This document shows positions 11,023-23,597 of a stretch of 64,000 nt of DNA, piece by piece. The DNA lies in contig NC_051101.1 of the NCBI RefSeq assembly GCF_901709675.1, positions 10,002,501 through 10,066,500 of the forward strand. Direction: 5' to 3'. Origin of the DNA: Syngnathus acus (Eukaryota > Chordata > Actinopteri > Syngnathiformes > Syngnathidae). Position 1 is the first letter of the stretch. Every line of letters begins with the position of its first letter. A program made the translations under genes and the position numbers. A model generated the notes under the pieces. That model was not told the origin of the DNA. It made no database searches and saw only the letters and a list, made by a program, of their open reading frames with translations.

Positions 11023-12025
11023 GTAACACTAAACATCTTCATGTCCACTCGTGTTTAACCTTATCGTCCTAAACGAACAGCCTTTTTGTTATTAAACGTT
11101 TTAGCGAATCCCAGTGGGATTAATGTCACAGATCTACTGAATCTATGCTAACTAGGCTTATCCTGTATATGCATCTAATGGGTTACTTTTGTCTCTGCAT
11201 CTTAGTTTTTGGCCCAGCATGTCTTAGTATTGGTCCTAGTTCCTCTTCTGATGCAAGTAATGAATTTAAGTCCATCTTCATGTCCAACAGCTGCGCTCCA
11301 GTCCCATCACTCGTCTATTGTAGTACAAATGCATTATCCCATTCATTCTCCTGCCTGCCCGTGGCCATCTGGATAGTGCACAATAAACACTAGTAAATAC
11401 GCATAAGTAGGTCATTTGCTTCAAGTAATAGTATAGTTTAAAAACAATCTTGTCCCTTCCCTCAAAATGTTGAATATCTTCAAATAATGGCTGCAGGTGT
11501 TTATTTACCCGGGTCCTCATTAAAAAATGTGTAGAACGGGTTCTAAAGTATTCCATAGGAGCAAAACTTGAAATAAGCTCAAGTACACAAAATAAACAAG
11601 TTAAAAGTATTGGAAAAAAGCTCAGTGTTTGTGTTGATTAATCTGATCATGTTATTTCAGCCTCACAAATTTCAGTACTTTGTGATTTCTTCAGTCATTC
11701 AAGAAAGCCGACAAATTGTGTATTACGCCCAAAAAAAAAACATTCATGGAAGTGCCAGTTGTTAAATCCCGTACTTGGTGCGTAATCACCTTCTGCACTC
11801 TTTACTCTCAGCTTATAAATGACACCAAGTAAAGTATATAGAATAACTAGAGGATGCAATCGCGGTCTAAAATGCCTGTGAATACCTGATATAACAATAT
11901 TTAATTGAATGTGTCATGCATCTTTTTTTAAACGTGTAAAATACAGACCTGCATGTACAAAGTTCTGTAAATAATCGGAAGCTCTTCAATATTCACACAA
12001 TAATATTTATTTTCTTGACCCAAAG
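11023..12025 (+). other. Probable 5' UTR intron
   Basis: This lies between the donor at 11022/11023 and a likely acceptor (TTTCTTGACCCAAAG, ending 12025) just before the ATG at 12056. No coding sequence was recognised. Confidence 0.45.
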
Positions 12026-12055
12026 AGACGTGTGAGCTAGTGGAGCATAAGAGCC

Positions 12056-15000
12056 ATGCTGAGCCCAACCCAGGAGGAAAGTGAGCAATACCCTTTGACC
12101 ACCCAAACCGCTCTGGATCCACCGAACAATGACACAGATTCTACTGAGGCAGCACCAAGAGAAGCAGGTGCACAAGAAGCGAGGGATACATCTGTTGAAG
12201 ACACCAATGGAACCCAGATTAATGAAACACTCACAGATGAGTCCCTTCAACAAGCCACGAAGACTGTTGAACCCTCAAACAACAAGGACGAGATGGCGGT
12301 GGATCATGATCCTAAGAACAATCCTCCATCAGAGCGGACACTCAACTCAAACGAAGATCCCGGTACTGATGAACAAAATTTAAAGAAAAAGGAAAGACGT
12401 TACCCCTCCAAGAAAGCCATGGTAGATCCTCTAAAGATGGACATGACCAAGCCCGTGGTTATGCCGCTAACATGTGAGTAACTTGTTTTGCTAACAACAT
12501 TGAGCTAGCAAAAAACAAACTTTTTTTTGACTGATCTCTGCCATGGTGATTACTATTCAGAATTCCCTCTGTACTAAAACAATCTTGGGTTGTATTTCAG
12601 CATCAGAGCTTTCCCTGCAATGCATCGAGTGCCACATCATCTTCAGCGACTCCAAGAGCAAACAACGCCACCTGAAGTTGAGCCATCCAGTCGAATACGA
12701 GCAATGCATCCTGAGGAATTCGCTTTTCACCTGCTATCATTGCGATAGCCACTTCACCAACTCCACCGAGCTCATGGCGCATCAAAAAACACACGTGGAA
12801 AGGAAACCCTACAAGTGCCCTCTGTGCGGCCAGACCTTTAAAAGGTTATCCGAGCTCACGCTCCACAAAAAGGTTCACGTCGGGCAGGATGGTTACACCT
12901 GTCCCGACTGTGGCAAAACATGCAAAACAACAACACTGCTCAAGTACCACAGTCGTGTACACACCGGAGAGCGGCCGTATGTTTGCAAGGAGTGTGGGAG
13001 CAGGTTTAGCATGTCCAATGCACTGCAGAAACATTTGCTGTCCCACTTGCCGGAAGGTGCCCGAGAAGCGGAAGAGGCCAAAATGAAAGTAAAACGGAAA
13101 AAAGAGCAAGGTAAGAGAAAAAAAACGAGAAAGTACAATTGTGTCTCGAGGCGTCCGAAAGTGACTTTTTTTATATGTTAAAACTTTTTGTATAGTATCA
13201 ATATAAATGTCAGGGGCAGGTGTTATTTATGTGCTCACAATCTTCATTTTCTGTGGTAACAGCTTGTGAAAAAAATAAAATAAAAATCACACAAAAGTCC
13301 AATCTGTGATATAAAATTGGATAATGGACATTATATAGTAAATTACATTATTATACAGTATGGCTGTAAAAAGAGAAATGCAATTCCAAGTGACGGATGA
13401 CTACTTTTATTTTAAAGGCCTAAACGTCTCAAATATATCTAATCATGTATTTCTGCTTTCTTCATCTTCAGATGCCTTAACACCCAAGTATCCCTGCACT
13501 TTTTGCAAGGCAACTTTCAAAAGTCCCAAGATGCGCCTTCGTCATCTTACAAACAAGCACAGTGTATCGCTCGATTCACTTGGGAAAGCCATGCAAGCCA
13601 GGTCACACATAAATCATTTTACTCCAGTGATAACGCCCATATCCATCGCCCATACGTCATTGCTACAATTGGAGCCCAATGGGCCTCTTCAGAAAGTCGA
13701 CGGCAACATCGACACCGAGCCCATACGGAAACTTATCGAATCTTTGGGAAACGTCCAGAAAGTAAACCAAGTTGTGATTTTGGGTCAAGTCCCGCCTAAT
13801 GCGCCACCATTGGAAGTTCAGCAGATCTCCAAACCGCTCAGTTTAAACCTCAAACCACTCCAATCGGATTCTACATGGGTAGAATCGAAGACGGCGGAAG
13901 GAGACTTTTCAAACAACCCATTTGACCCGATGGAACAAACGATCATACTAGAACCGATTACACCCGACGGGCAGTTCATCAACCCGCCCTTCTCAGAGTT
14001 GGGCTCACAAATTGTGTCAGGTGAAAGTCTGGCACTCGGTCTTGCTCCAAGTGAACATCGATTTTCTCCAGGGGGAGAGGTCATGCATCAAATTCATCCG
14101 CAACCTGGGATTGATTTAACAAACTCCAATTTATTTAAGTCGCTGGTTTTCCAAGACCTCGAGCAAACGGTCGTATTAGAACTAACCCCTGCCTTGACAC
14201 CAACTGCAGAGCAGCAGCCATCACAAAACGAGCAACCACCGGAAATCCCAAACCCTTCGTTGCTACCAACCACTGAACTGGAGAAAACTTCCTATCAAAG
14301 TATTGTAAATGAGCACGATACCGGCTCGCCAGTCCCATCGTTCGGGCCTTTAGTCGAGCAAAATTTGTCATCTCTGCAAAGCACAATCCCGTTATCGCAA
14401 CCTACAGTTGACAAGAACCCGACATCGCTCCACACGGATCAACAAGATCTTTCCGATTCCACTTTAGCCCCACCACAGACACCCATACAAGATTTAGGGG
14501 AACCTGGAGCTAACTCACAAGAGGAGGATCAGAATCAAAAAGCCAGTCAAGCGCAGGTCCACTCGTTACCCGATAACGGGACCCCTCAGGAATCCCGAGA
14601 GAAGACGACACAAGATGAAGAGTTACTGGTTGATGGAAAGGAGGACAACAAAGAGATGGAGAGTCTTTCTGATGCCACGGTTGCTTCTGCTAAAATGTGT
14701 CCTTCTCATTCATCCAACAAAGAGGCACCACAGACCTCGGAGTTACCTGTAAATGTAATGTCAGCTCAAGAACTTGTGAAAGTACGCAAAAGAAAGCCCG
14801 CCAGAGCCTTGATTATACAAGGTTATATGCAAGAACTGATAGGCTCCATCCTTGACGAAGATTTACAAAGTGATGGCAAACAAGCGAAACGCAAAAGAAC
14901 CAAAAAGTCTCATCTTGTTAATTTCAATCCACGGAAGAAAGAGAAGAAAAATAAAAAACAAAGAGTGCCTTCGCAGCAATGCCAGTCTCCGCAAAAAGAA

Positions 15001-18000
15001 CCCGTGATCGACGGGGCAATGAACGCGTCGGAGAATAAAGTGGCATCAAAGAAGAAGGGAAAAATTGCCGGTAAAAGTAAAAAAGCTAACACGGCATCTC
15101 CGGGTGAAGTCAGTTTGGATTCACCGGCAAAACAAAAAAAAAAGAAGAAAAAACTGAAAAAAGAATGTGCAGCTAGAGATCAGCATAAAAGTAAACAAAA
15201 GAAGAAAATCAAGTCTAAAGGTGAGCAGAAATGTTCTTCCAAGAATACAAAGGTGAAAATGATGACAAATAAAGGGAAGAAAAAAAAGGAAGACACAATG
15301 AGCCCCAAAAACAACCAAAGCAAAGGACAAGCCGAATCACCCGGCACACAAGTCACGCAAGATTCTCTCCTTTTACTCAAAGGTCATAAGCAGCCCCAGC
15401 TGAAGGTTCACAAATTGGATCCTTCCAAAACATCCGGACAAGAGATTCCACCTCCGGAAAACCCATCCCAACACAGCGAAGACAACCAGGCAAACCCCGA
15501 AACCAAGACTGCAAATAATCCCGAGAAGAAAAAAGGCAAATCCAAAAAGAACCCCAAAACTCTCTCCTTGCTGTCATTTCTGAAGACATCATCACATCAA
15601 GCTTCTGAAACCCAGCTCGTCAAACCAAAAACCGGTCGAAAACGAAAAGCTTCATCCAACTTGGAGGTTGAAGGGGTGATCACCGCGCCGCATTCCAAGC
15701 GAGCGTTGGAATGCCAAAACTGCGGGGAGATATTCACTGAAGTTGCTTCACTTCAGAAGCACAAGGCCATGGTACATGTTTTAGAAAGTCCTCAACTTAC
15801 GTACACTAATGGCAATATCTTTGAAGGCGTCTCCAGATTAAATGTCGACCATCAAGAAAGTCTTATCAATCCGACCACCGCTTGGGGTAATGAACCCTTG
15901 ACGGCGTTAGAAGAAAGTCAACCAAATGTCTCATTTCCTGCTTTGATTCCATCTCCGGCTTTACCCGGTGAAAACGATGTTCAGCCTCCGGTTTCTTCGA
16001 AAGCGTTAGAACCGATCAAAAACAACAAGGCTTCTAATTTGGATCCTCGCTTTGAAAGCACCGCTGCGGTGAAGCGAAATGAATCTGCAGAGTCCGTAGA
16101 TAAACAGCAAGAACGTTCACCCGAGAATTTAGAATCTGACCACCGGGCCCCCGTAGAAGAAGACGTCAAGGAGGATGATCTTCTCGGATTGGACCTCGTC
16201 ACCGTCGGGGAGGACAATGAAAACAATTTGCTTCAAGACAACATTCCCCAAAGTGAATCGGTTGAAGTTGCTAATTCTGAAGCCAGGAGCTTTGAAACTG
16301 AAGATCAAGCAAGAGAAGCGAGAAGCTTGCAGTCGGTGTCCTGCTCCACGCAACAGGTAGGAGTTAAAAATGAGGAAGAGGAGGTGTTAGTCCAGAAGAA
16401 AAAGAAAGCGGGAAAAGGACGTAAACGACAAGGACGAGCGCGTCTAAAAGCGGATGCGGTGTCGAGGAAATGTTTACAACCGGGTCCTGTCACAAGAACT
16501 GAATTCGAGGTAGGACAGGAGGATTGTCAGGTCATTTATGAAAAACTCGAATATAACTCCCAAATTAATCATCAAGATCAGACGATTGCCCAGACAGATA
16601 TTCTTCCGGGACCTCATCCCCACAGATGCCCTGCAATTACTCCCCCAACTTCCACTATTGTGGAGCAAGCCAGTGTATCTTCAGACAGAGAAAGTCAGCC
16701 ATCTCCAGGAATCTATCTTGAGAAGATAGTAACTGCTGAACCCGGGCAACCTCGTGTAACGATCTCCCGTATAAATCAAAGACAGGTGAGAAGAGAAGTA
16801 CTACACCACTGTCTTCGCAAAAATGCTACTAATAAAACTTAAGGATTTTTTTTTATTTATATACATTTCAGAATTTGAAGTGCACCTCTGAAAATGAGAC
16901 GCAAGCTATGATCAAGGTTGAGGAGAGTACATCAGATCTGCTGCTGGGATCGGGAGCAGGCACGCAACCACAACAAAACCGAGACATTCGCACGGTTCTG
17001 GTGAAGCAGGAGACCAGAGTCCCGCTTCATGATGCCTGGTCCACACCGGATAGCCAAAGCAGGGAATGGAACGTGGAGCAAGTCACCGATCGGAACTCTG
17101 TCAGCCCACGTAAGTACTCAGAATAGTGTTAAGCTAATGTTAGTGCTAATGATAGCTAATATTACATTTTAAAACTGCAGTTATTTTTTTATTGGAAGTG
17201 TAAACAGCCTAAACCTGATCAAGATCAGATTTGATCCATTGGTCCTATATTCCCGCAAATTAAACGGTTTGTTCCGAAACGCACAGTCACAGACACTGAG
17301 ACCACGTCCAGCGACTGCCGCCTTTCCCCGGACTTCAGCAACAAGCAGTGTATCTTCTACCCGGTGAAAGTGGAAGAGAGGGAACTTCCCCTGGCTAGAA
17401 GCCCGGAAGCATCCGATGATGTCAGACGGATGCTCCATCCAACCACAACCTGCTCTTTATGTGAGTCCTGGTTTGTTTTCAGACGTGTTCACGCTAAATC
17501 AAAGCTTACGGAAGACATTTTGAAATGTTACAGTTGACGGCATTCAGCAAGAAGGAACAGAGATGATGGACGTTCACGACTTTGCTGACGGACAAGGTTT
17601 GTTTTCTATTCACCTGTATCAATAAAAAAATGGGAGATTCTGGCTTGTTTGAACCTAAACATTATCTTGTCAAATTACTGAAATGAACGTAAACATTGTC
17701 TCACTATGCAACGATCAAATATTAACAACTGGCAACTCTCAGCCGAAGAAGAGTTTCAGAATCCGGCGGACGTGCGGAGCTATCTTCTGCAGGCTTCTGA
17801 TGAAGACGATGCAAGAATTTGGGAGTTGTCGCAACCGCACGTTGACGCAGAAGCAGAAGTCTTGGCCTATTTCGATAAGAGCCACGGCGACTGCTCTCAA
17901 CAGCCAGACGGAACCACACAAAGGTAAGGCGGCAATTTTTTTTTTTTCGTTAGAAGTTAATAATGTGAAATAATGTGATGAAATGTTTTTATTATTCTGA

Positions 18001-19431
18001 AGGGTGTGCAAAGCAGCAACTCGAGAGCCCACCGAGTACTTCTCCAGGTATTTTAGCTGGGACACCTGGGTCGAAATGGCCCGCTGCACCAATCAAACAT
18101 CCGACTGCGTCACTGCGAGGGAAGTCGCCCAGTTTGTTGGGATCCACATTGCAATGGGAACTTTAAAGGTTTGTGCATCCAGTTCTCATTTGGGGCTTTC
18201 ATTGTTTGATGCAAAATTTAGCATAACTTATTCAGTTTTTGCCTCTTCCCTGCAGTTTCCCAGTCCACGACTCTACTGGGACAACTTGACCAAGGTGCCC
18301 TTGATTGCGGATACCATGCCGCTTTCCCGCTTCCTCCAACTCTCGCGCTTGTTGAAACTTGCTAAGGATCCGCACAATAGGAATATGAGAGAAAGAACTC
18401 GTAGCGACTTTTCTCATCATCCCGCTGACAGGAGAGACGATGACTCCGTGGACCCTTTGTGGAAGGTTGTGCCATTATTGTGCCGCTTCCAAAATGGCTG
18501 CCAGTCACTTAGAAGACAAGGTGACTTAGCAGTGGATCAGTATTTAATTCCCTTAACTGGTAAGGTGCACAACAACAGGCTGGCTCTGCATAGCACCACG
18601 TTGATTGGATTTGGGGGCTTTCTTCTTCATGTGGATCTTAAAGCGGATCTGTCCAATAAGGAGGAAACCATCGAGAAAATGGTTCCCAAAGGCAGCACTG
18701 TGTTTCTTTGCAAGCAAGAACTCTCCACTCCCGCCATGTTGGAGCGCCTCCTAACGGCAGGGATCCACGGTGCGGGCCGGGTCGGAGGAGCGCAGGGCCA
18801 GATCGGAGACGAGTTCGTAAGCTCGGACGGCAAGCTGATGCTACGCAGGTCGCACCACGGCTTCATTCTCTCCACGGCAGGAAACGGTCATAAAAACATG
18901 GCGTCTCTCATTAGTAACTTTGAGAAAGCCCAGGCGGCGGCTCGCCTCAATAGAGAATTGTTGAATCTTTACTCCATCCCGGTTTCCACCTCACCAACAG
19001 GCTGGCCTCTCGCTGTGCTCTGGTACCTTACTGATATGGCTTTGGTCAACTCCTGGCTTTTGTACAGACACGATCACATGACCGCACAAGCACCTTTGTC
19101 TCTTATGGACTTCAGATTGGCCGTATCCAAAGCCTTGATCCACTCCAGCGGCACAGACCCTCAGAACTCTGTCCTCCCGCGACCCTCCTCTGACCCACCT
19201 AACCCCGGTACAGTCGAAGAAAACCCACTCCCCGATGCGACAACACGGTACGACGGTTCGGGCCACTGGCCAGAGCAACTCGCAGAGGGTGAAGGGGGCA
19301 GGTGTCGTTTTGGCAACTGTCAGAGGACATCACGAGTTATGTGCCTCAAGTGCTGTGTCTTTCTTTGTATCTCCCGCAACCACAACTGCTTTTTAAATTT
19401 TCATAATCAGGCAAGTTCAGGGAACCTCTAG
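12056..19431 (+). CDS. C2H2 zinc-finger / piggyBac-transposase-derived fusion protein (2079 aa)
   Basis: Exons: 12056-12473, 12601-13110, 13472-16785, 16872-17109, 17287-17460, 17534-17596, 17743-17923, 18003-18168, 18256-19431 (6240 nt, phases consistent). Residues 1-139 are acidic and Ser/Thr-rich. Five C2H2 fingers lie at about 146-290, a sixth at 316-338, then a long Pro/Gln/Ser region, a very Lys-rich segment (about 740-1050) and a seventh finger at about 1055-1077. Residues from about 1640 to 2010 match the piggyBac transposase fold (DDE_Tnp_1_7): EYFSRYFSWDTWVEMARCTN, EVAQFVGIHIAMGTLK, LYWDNL and a late GWPLAVLWYLTDMALVNSW segment. It ends in the family's Cys/His-rich finger (about 2038-2073). 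The first catalytic Asp (VDQ, residue 1782) is kept; the second is replaced around FLCKQEL and the usual GVDxxDQ block reads RLNRELL, so it is probably not an active transposase. SUMO-type sites IKVE and VKQE lie just upstream. Inferred domesticated chromatin or DNA-binding protein. PolyA signal at 19722-19727. Confidence 0.85.
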
Positions 19432-20780
19432 CACCATACCTTTTATTCATGAGGTCACCACAACCAAATAGGTGTGTCACAATTTTTATATAAGAACAGC
19501 GACTCAAACGCTACAGCACCAGTGTTTTATTTTTTTTTATGCTTTTGCACTACGACATCCTTAATTGAAACACTAGTGCAATATGATTTGAAATTTTTAT
19601 CCTCAATTGTATAACAGCTTCCATCAATAACTGATATTGTTTTTTATGATTTTTCTGGTTGTTTGTCCTACCTGGAAACTTTTTTAGAGGGGATATTGTA
19701 AAAATTTCCTTACACAGCCCCAATAAAAGAAAATCAGATATCGGAAAAAAACTAAACATGTCGATATTGTCTGGTTTGTTCTGTCCTTCATTCACAATGA
19801 TATGCACTGGCCATGTTGGTCTTCTGGAACATTTCTGTCATGAAGTAACAACAAAAAAAGAAACTGGTTGTCAAATATGTGATCTTTAAGAGTGAAGTAC
19901 GTTTAACAATTTTGCACACGAAGACTGTATTACTGTCAAGATCTTACTGTATGTACTGAATAAGGTGGATTTGACTTGAGTAATTTGCTTGTGTCCTATC
20001 ATGAGTTAATTTTTTAATGATTATTTAACATTTAATTTTTTGATGATTATTTAACATTTCACAATGTGTATGTTTCTAAATTGTGGATATTGTTACTGGT
20101 AATATATGTAACATTTTTTTTTTTTTCCAAAGGCCTATGAATATGATCACTTGAAAAGTAATGCAGAACTGTAAAATAATGCATAAGAAAATGGCTGTGA
20201 AATTCAACCAGGATTAGTGTAAAGAATTTTTTTCAAGTAAATTACAATTCTCAAATGACTGTTTAACCTTTCTTCTTCTTTACAGACATACAGAAATATT
20301 GAATCAATTCAAAATGAACCCTGAAGGTTTTCGTTTGGTTCACCTTGTTACACCTCTGTACTATTACAAGTAACGACACGGAACCTAATAATAAGGGTTT
20401 TTATGAAAAAGCATAAATAACATGCACTGCCCATGTTTTATGTCTCAAGTGCTAGAAAACGGTGACAGTTGATAAACACCGCATAGAGGAGATTTGAAAT
20501 AGTAAAAAAAGAAATAAAAAATACTGAAATGCTGCTGTTTAATGTAAACATTTGATTTAAAAGAAAGCAACCAATGAGATTGTCCGATAAACCTCGTCAC
20601 CAAACCTTGGTCACGTGACCATATTTTCACATAGAATCAATCATAACTGAACAATTCCAATTCTTTTTCTCCGTTAAATTGTGTACATACATGTTTTAAA
20701 TACTGCGTGTAAATTTGCGTACACACAGTTTGGATTTGTTTGACTTGAAGGTTCGTTTTTGTTCGTTTACTACGCGAGCA
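19432..20780. other. 3' UTR and intergenic DNA
   Basis: AATAAA at 19722-19727 gives an approximately 300-nt 3' UTR. The rest is AT-rich, with a near-direct repeat at about 20010-20060 (two copies of TGATTATTTAACATTT). No gene was seen. Confidence 0.55.
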
Positions 20781-20925
20781 GTAAACGGCAGTAGACGGCA
20801 GCCATCTTAGTTGTCCTTAACGGTTATGGTCTCGCGTCAGGAAGTGTCCGACTCGGATCTATGCTTGCCGTTTACTTCTCTGGGGTCAATCTGTCAGTCC
20901 AACTACATTCAAAGAGCGCTTTGAG
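20781..20925 (+). promoter_or_regulatory. Promoter and non-coding exon 1 of the AT-hook zinc-finger gene
   Basis: A YY1-type element (GCCATCTTA, 20801-20809) is followed by CpG-bearing sequence and a donor TTGAG|GTAACG with the exon end at 20925. The matching acceptor TTTTGTACAG ends at 21727, just before the ATG at 21758. A YY1 site near the start suggests a TATA-less housekeeping-type promoter (inference). Confidence 0.45.
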
Positions 20926-21727
20926 GTAACGTACTCCTCCATAAATAATATTTTGAAAACGAGGCTTTGTTTGGAGACATTCGCTTGTATTACAATCATC
21001 GCGAATGTATTTAAGCGCCATCTACGGGGCCAAACTTACTGACAGCCGAAAAAGTGTACCATCCTATTTGAGCGGCATTCTGTGTTGTTAGCGCTAACTA
21101 GCAGAGCTTAGCATGCTAGCTTAGTGTTACGATGGTTCGCGACTTTGTCAATTGTGGATTTTCGCACCGATATTTACCGTTAACAACCATTATCCTGTGC
21201 TAAAGGTGTTTGTTAAATGTTTACAGTGAGCTCCGGGTGAAGATGAATATGCTTGCATGTGTGTAGATAATAGCGTTGGAAAGTGCTTGCTACGTGGGGC
21301 TAACGCTAGCGGCCTGGGAAGGCTAGAAAGCGAATGGACGTGTACTGAAAGATAAGCGGCGGAATTAAAACAACGCAATAAACTTACGTCGTTAATACGT
21401 TGTAGATGCGTGGTTACGTTCAGAAGTGTAGCCTGTATTCTTAATTATTACCCCGCGAATTATTTTATTTTTAATTTAACTGAATGGAGGGATGTTTTGA
21501 TTAGTAGCCTAATATAATTGGTAGATTTTCGGCAAAAAAAAAGTAAAACAATATCAAAACACAATTAAGAAAAAGAAATTCGGGAAGAGTCCATTTGGCC
21601 TCGCACAACAATTGCAAATGGTCAGGCTCTGGATAATAAACAAAACTTTGTGTTGCAATGTTTATGTTGATATTGTGATTGAAATCATTTTGGCAACTAA
21701 CTATTGAACCATCAATATTTTGTACAG
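20926..21727 (+). other. Probable 5' UTR intron
   Basis: Bounded by the donor after 20925 and the acceptor ending 21727. It contains CpG-rich sequence in its first 400 bases, so an alternative start site there is possible. No coding sequence was seen. Confidence 0.4.
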
Positions 21728-21757
21728 GGTTTCACTGTGGATGCTTAATTATCCACG

Positions 21758-23597
21758 ATGGACTCTGATATCTTGAACATTGAAGAGATTGTAATGGGAC
21801 GGGGAACGACCCCACAAGCCCCAACTGAAAAGCCGATGGAGACGTTGAAGCGGCCCATCACTCTGAATGGACCTCTTGCACAAACTGCTCAACCCTGTGA
21901 GTAAAAACATCGTCGTATTGCATCACAGCATTTTGAGTTGACCTAAAATTAGCCAGAAAAAGACCTCCATATATCCTGCCACTGTAACACAAATGGGATT
22001 GTGTTGAGTGATACATCTTCAATAATGAATTCCTGGTGTCTTTGAGTCGACGTCTTGATTCATCCTGATGCAAATGACTTGAGTGTTGCACTGGCATTCT
22101 CACCTGTTTGTTGCTTTTTCCTCCATCCCTTCAGACCAACATGAGAATCTGCAGTGTTTCCAGTGCTTCATCACCTTCTGCAATCCCAAAGCTAAGGAAA
22201 GACACATGAAGAAGAGCCACCGGGAAGAGTACAAGCAACAACTTCAACAGGTGTGCTCTCGTCTGTTGCCAGTTGCTCGCGTTTTCAGTTGATCACTTGA
22301 CTAATAGTTTTTCCTAAAGTGGCCTAGGGAAATAATCACGACTTGTCATTTTTTAAGTAAATGAATCGTAATCTCTTGTGCCATTTCTGCACAGGGCAAC
22401 ACGCTGTTTACATGCTACGTGTGCGACCGCACGTTTTTATCGTCCGAGGAGCTGACACTGCACCAGCCGACGCACAGCAAAGATGACAAGCCCTTCAAAT
22501 GTGCCCACTGCCACGAGAGCTTCAGAACATTCACTGAAGTGAGACCAAAATTAGATTTTCTTCTTACAGTATTGTAGAAAAGCAGCACGGCATCCCATTA
22601 GTTAGCATGTCTGCCTTCTAGATTCAAATCATGGTTTTGGCCTTCCTTTGGAAAGTTTATATGTTCTAACTGTGCTTATGTGCAAAAGTATTCTGGCTTG
22701 GATAGTCAACTTTTCTCATCAGTGTAATTCATGTTCTCCATTTAACAGCTCACGACACACAGAAGGCATGTGTGTCCAGAGAAGCAGCTGCCGTGTAAAG
22801 ATTGCACCGAAACTTTCAGGAGTGCGGCAATGCTGCGTACGCATCGCCTGGCGTTGCACCCTCGCCCCGACGTCGAGACAGCCGAGCGTCCGGACGAGCC
22901 CGCAAAAATTCATAATTGCAAGAAGTGCGGCCAGGCCTTTGACAGCGAATCGGAGTTGAACGAACACGAGAAGAAGTATCCCGAAGGCCAACATTGCAAC
23001 GGCAGCACCCTGCCGGCCAAGAAGCGCGGACGGCAAGTCAAGATTGAGGAAGTGGCAAGCACTGAGAAAAGGGGAAAGCGAAAGAAGAAGGATGAAGCAG
23101 AGGTTTGTGAGGAAGGGGAGGCGGAAAACATAAGCGCCAGCCCTGAGACACCAGCAGCCCCAGTGGAGGAGAAAGCAAAAGTAGGCGCAGCAAAACGAGG
23201 TCGCCCCCCTAAAGCCGCCGTAGCCGTAAAAGCTGAACCAAAAGAAAAAGCCATTGTCGCGGCTGACGGCGATGAAGCAGCAAAGGAGACGAAAGTGAAA
23301 GCAGAGACTGCGGCGCCCAAGCAGCACGCGTGTCCCGATTGTGACCTCTCCTTCCCAAGCTCACTTCAGCTGCGCACTCACAAGAAAGAGAAACACACCA
23401 TGCGGAAAGCCCACCCATGTGCCGAGTGCGAGGAGAGCTTTGGCCGTCCAGAGCAGCTGGAGGCGCATATGTCGCGCGCGCATGCCGTCGGCCGCTTCGC
23501 CTGCCCCACCTGTGGCAAGAGCTTTGGCCGCGAGCGCACGCTGAAGGCTCACCAGAAGACGCACCCCGAGGAGCAGCCGGAGACCCCCAAAAGATAA
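21758..23597 (+). CDS. C2H2 zinc-finger protein with AT-hook (415 aa)
   Basis: Exons 21758-21896, 22135-22250, 22395-22538 and 22749-23597 (1248 nt, in frame). An upstream ATG at 21741 is out of frame and overlaps the start. The protein has an acidic N-terminus, then eight C2H2-type fingers. The first (CFQCFITFCNPKAKERHMKKSH) and second (CYVCDRTFLSSEELTLHQPTH) closely resemble those of the zinc-finger/piggyBac gene upstream; the third is split by the last intron. A Lys/Ala/Glu-rich linker between fingers 5 and 6 carries an AT-hook core (KRGRPPK, near base 23193) and a second basic KKRGRQVK patch. Three fingers close the protein. It is probably a nuclear minor-groove and sequence-specific DNA binder. 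PolyA signal at 24253-24258. Named orthologue not recognised. Confidence 0.87.

Noticed and set aside
22719-23327. 202-codon - strand frame opposite the AT-hook gene
   Set aside because: Antisense of a well-supported coding exon; its Phe/Cys-rich translation has no recognisable domain.
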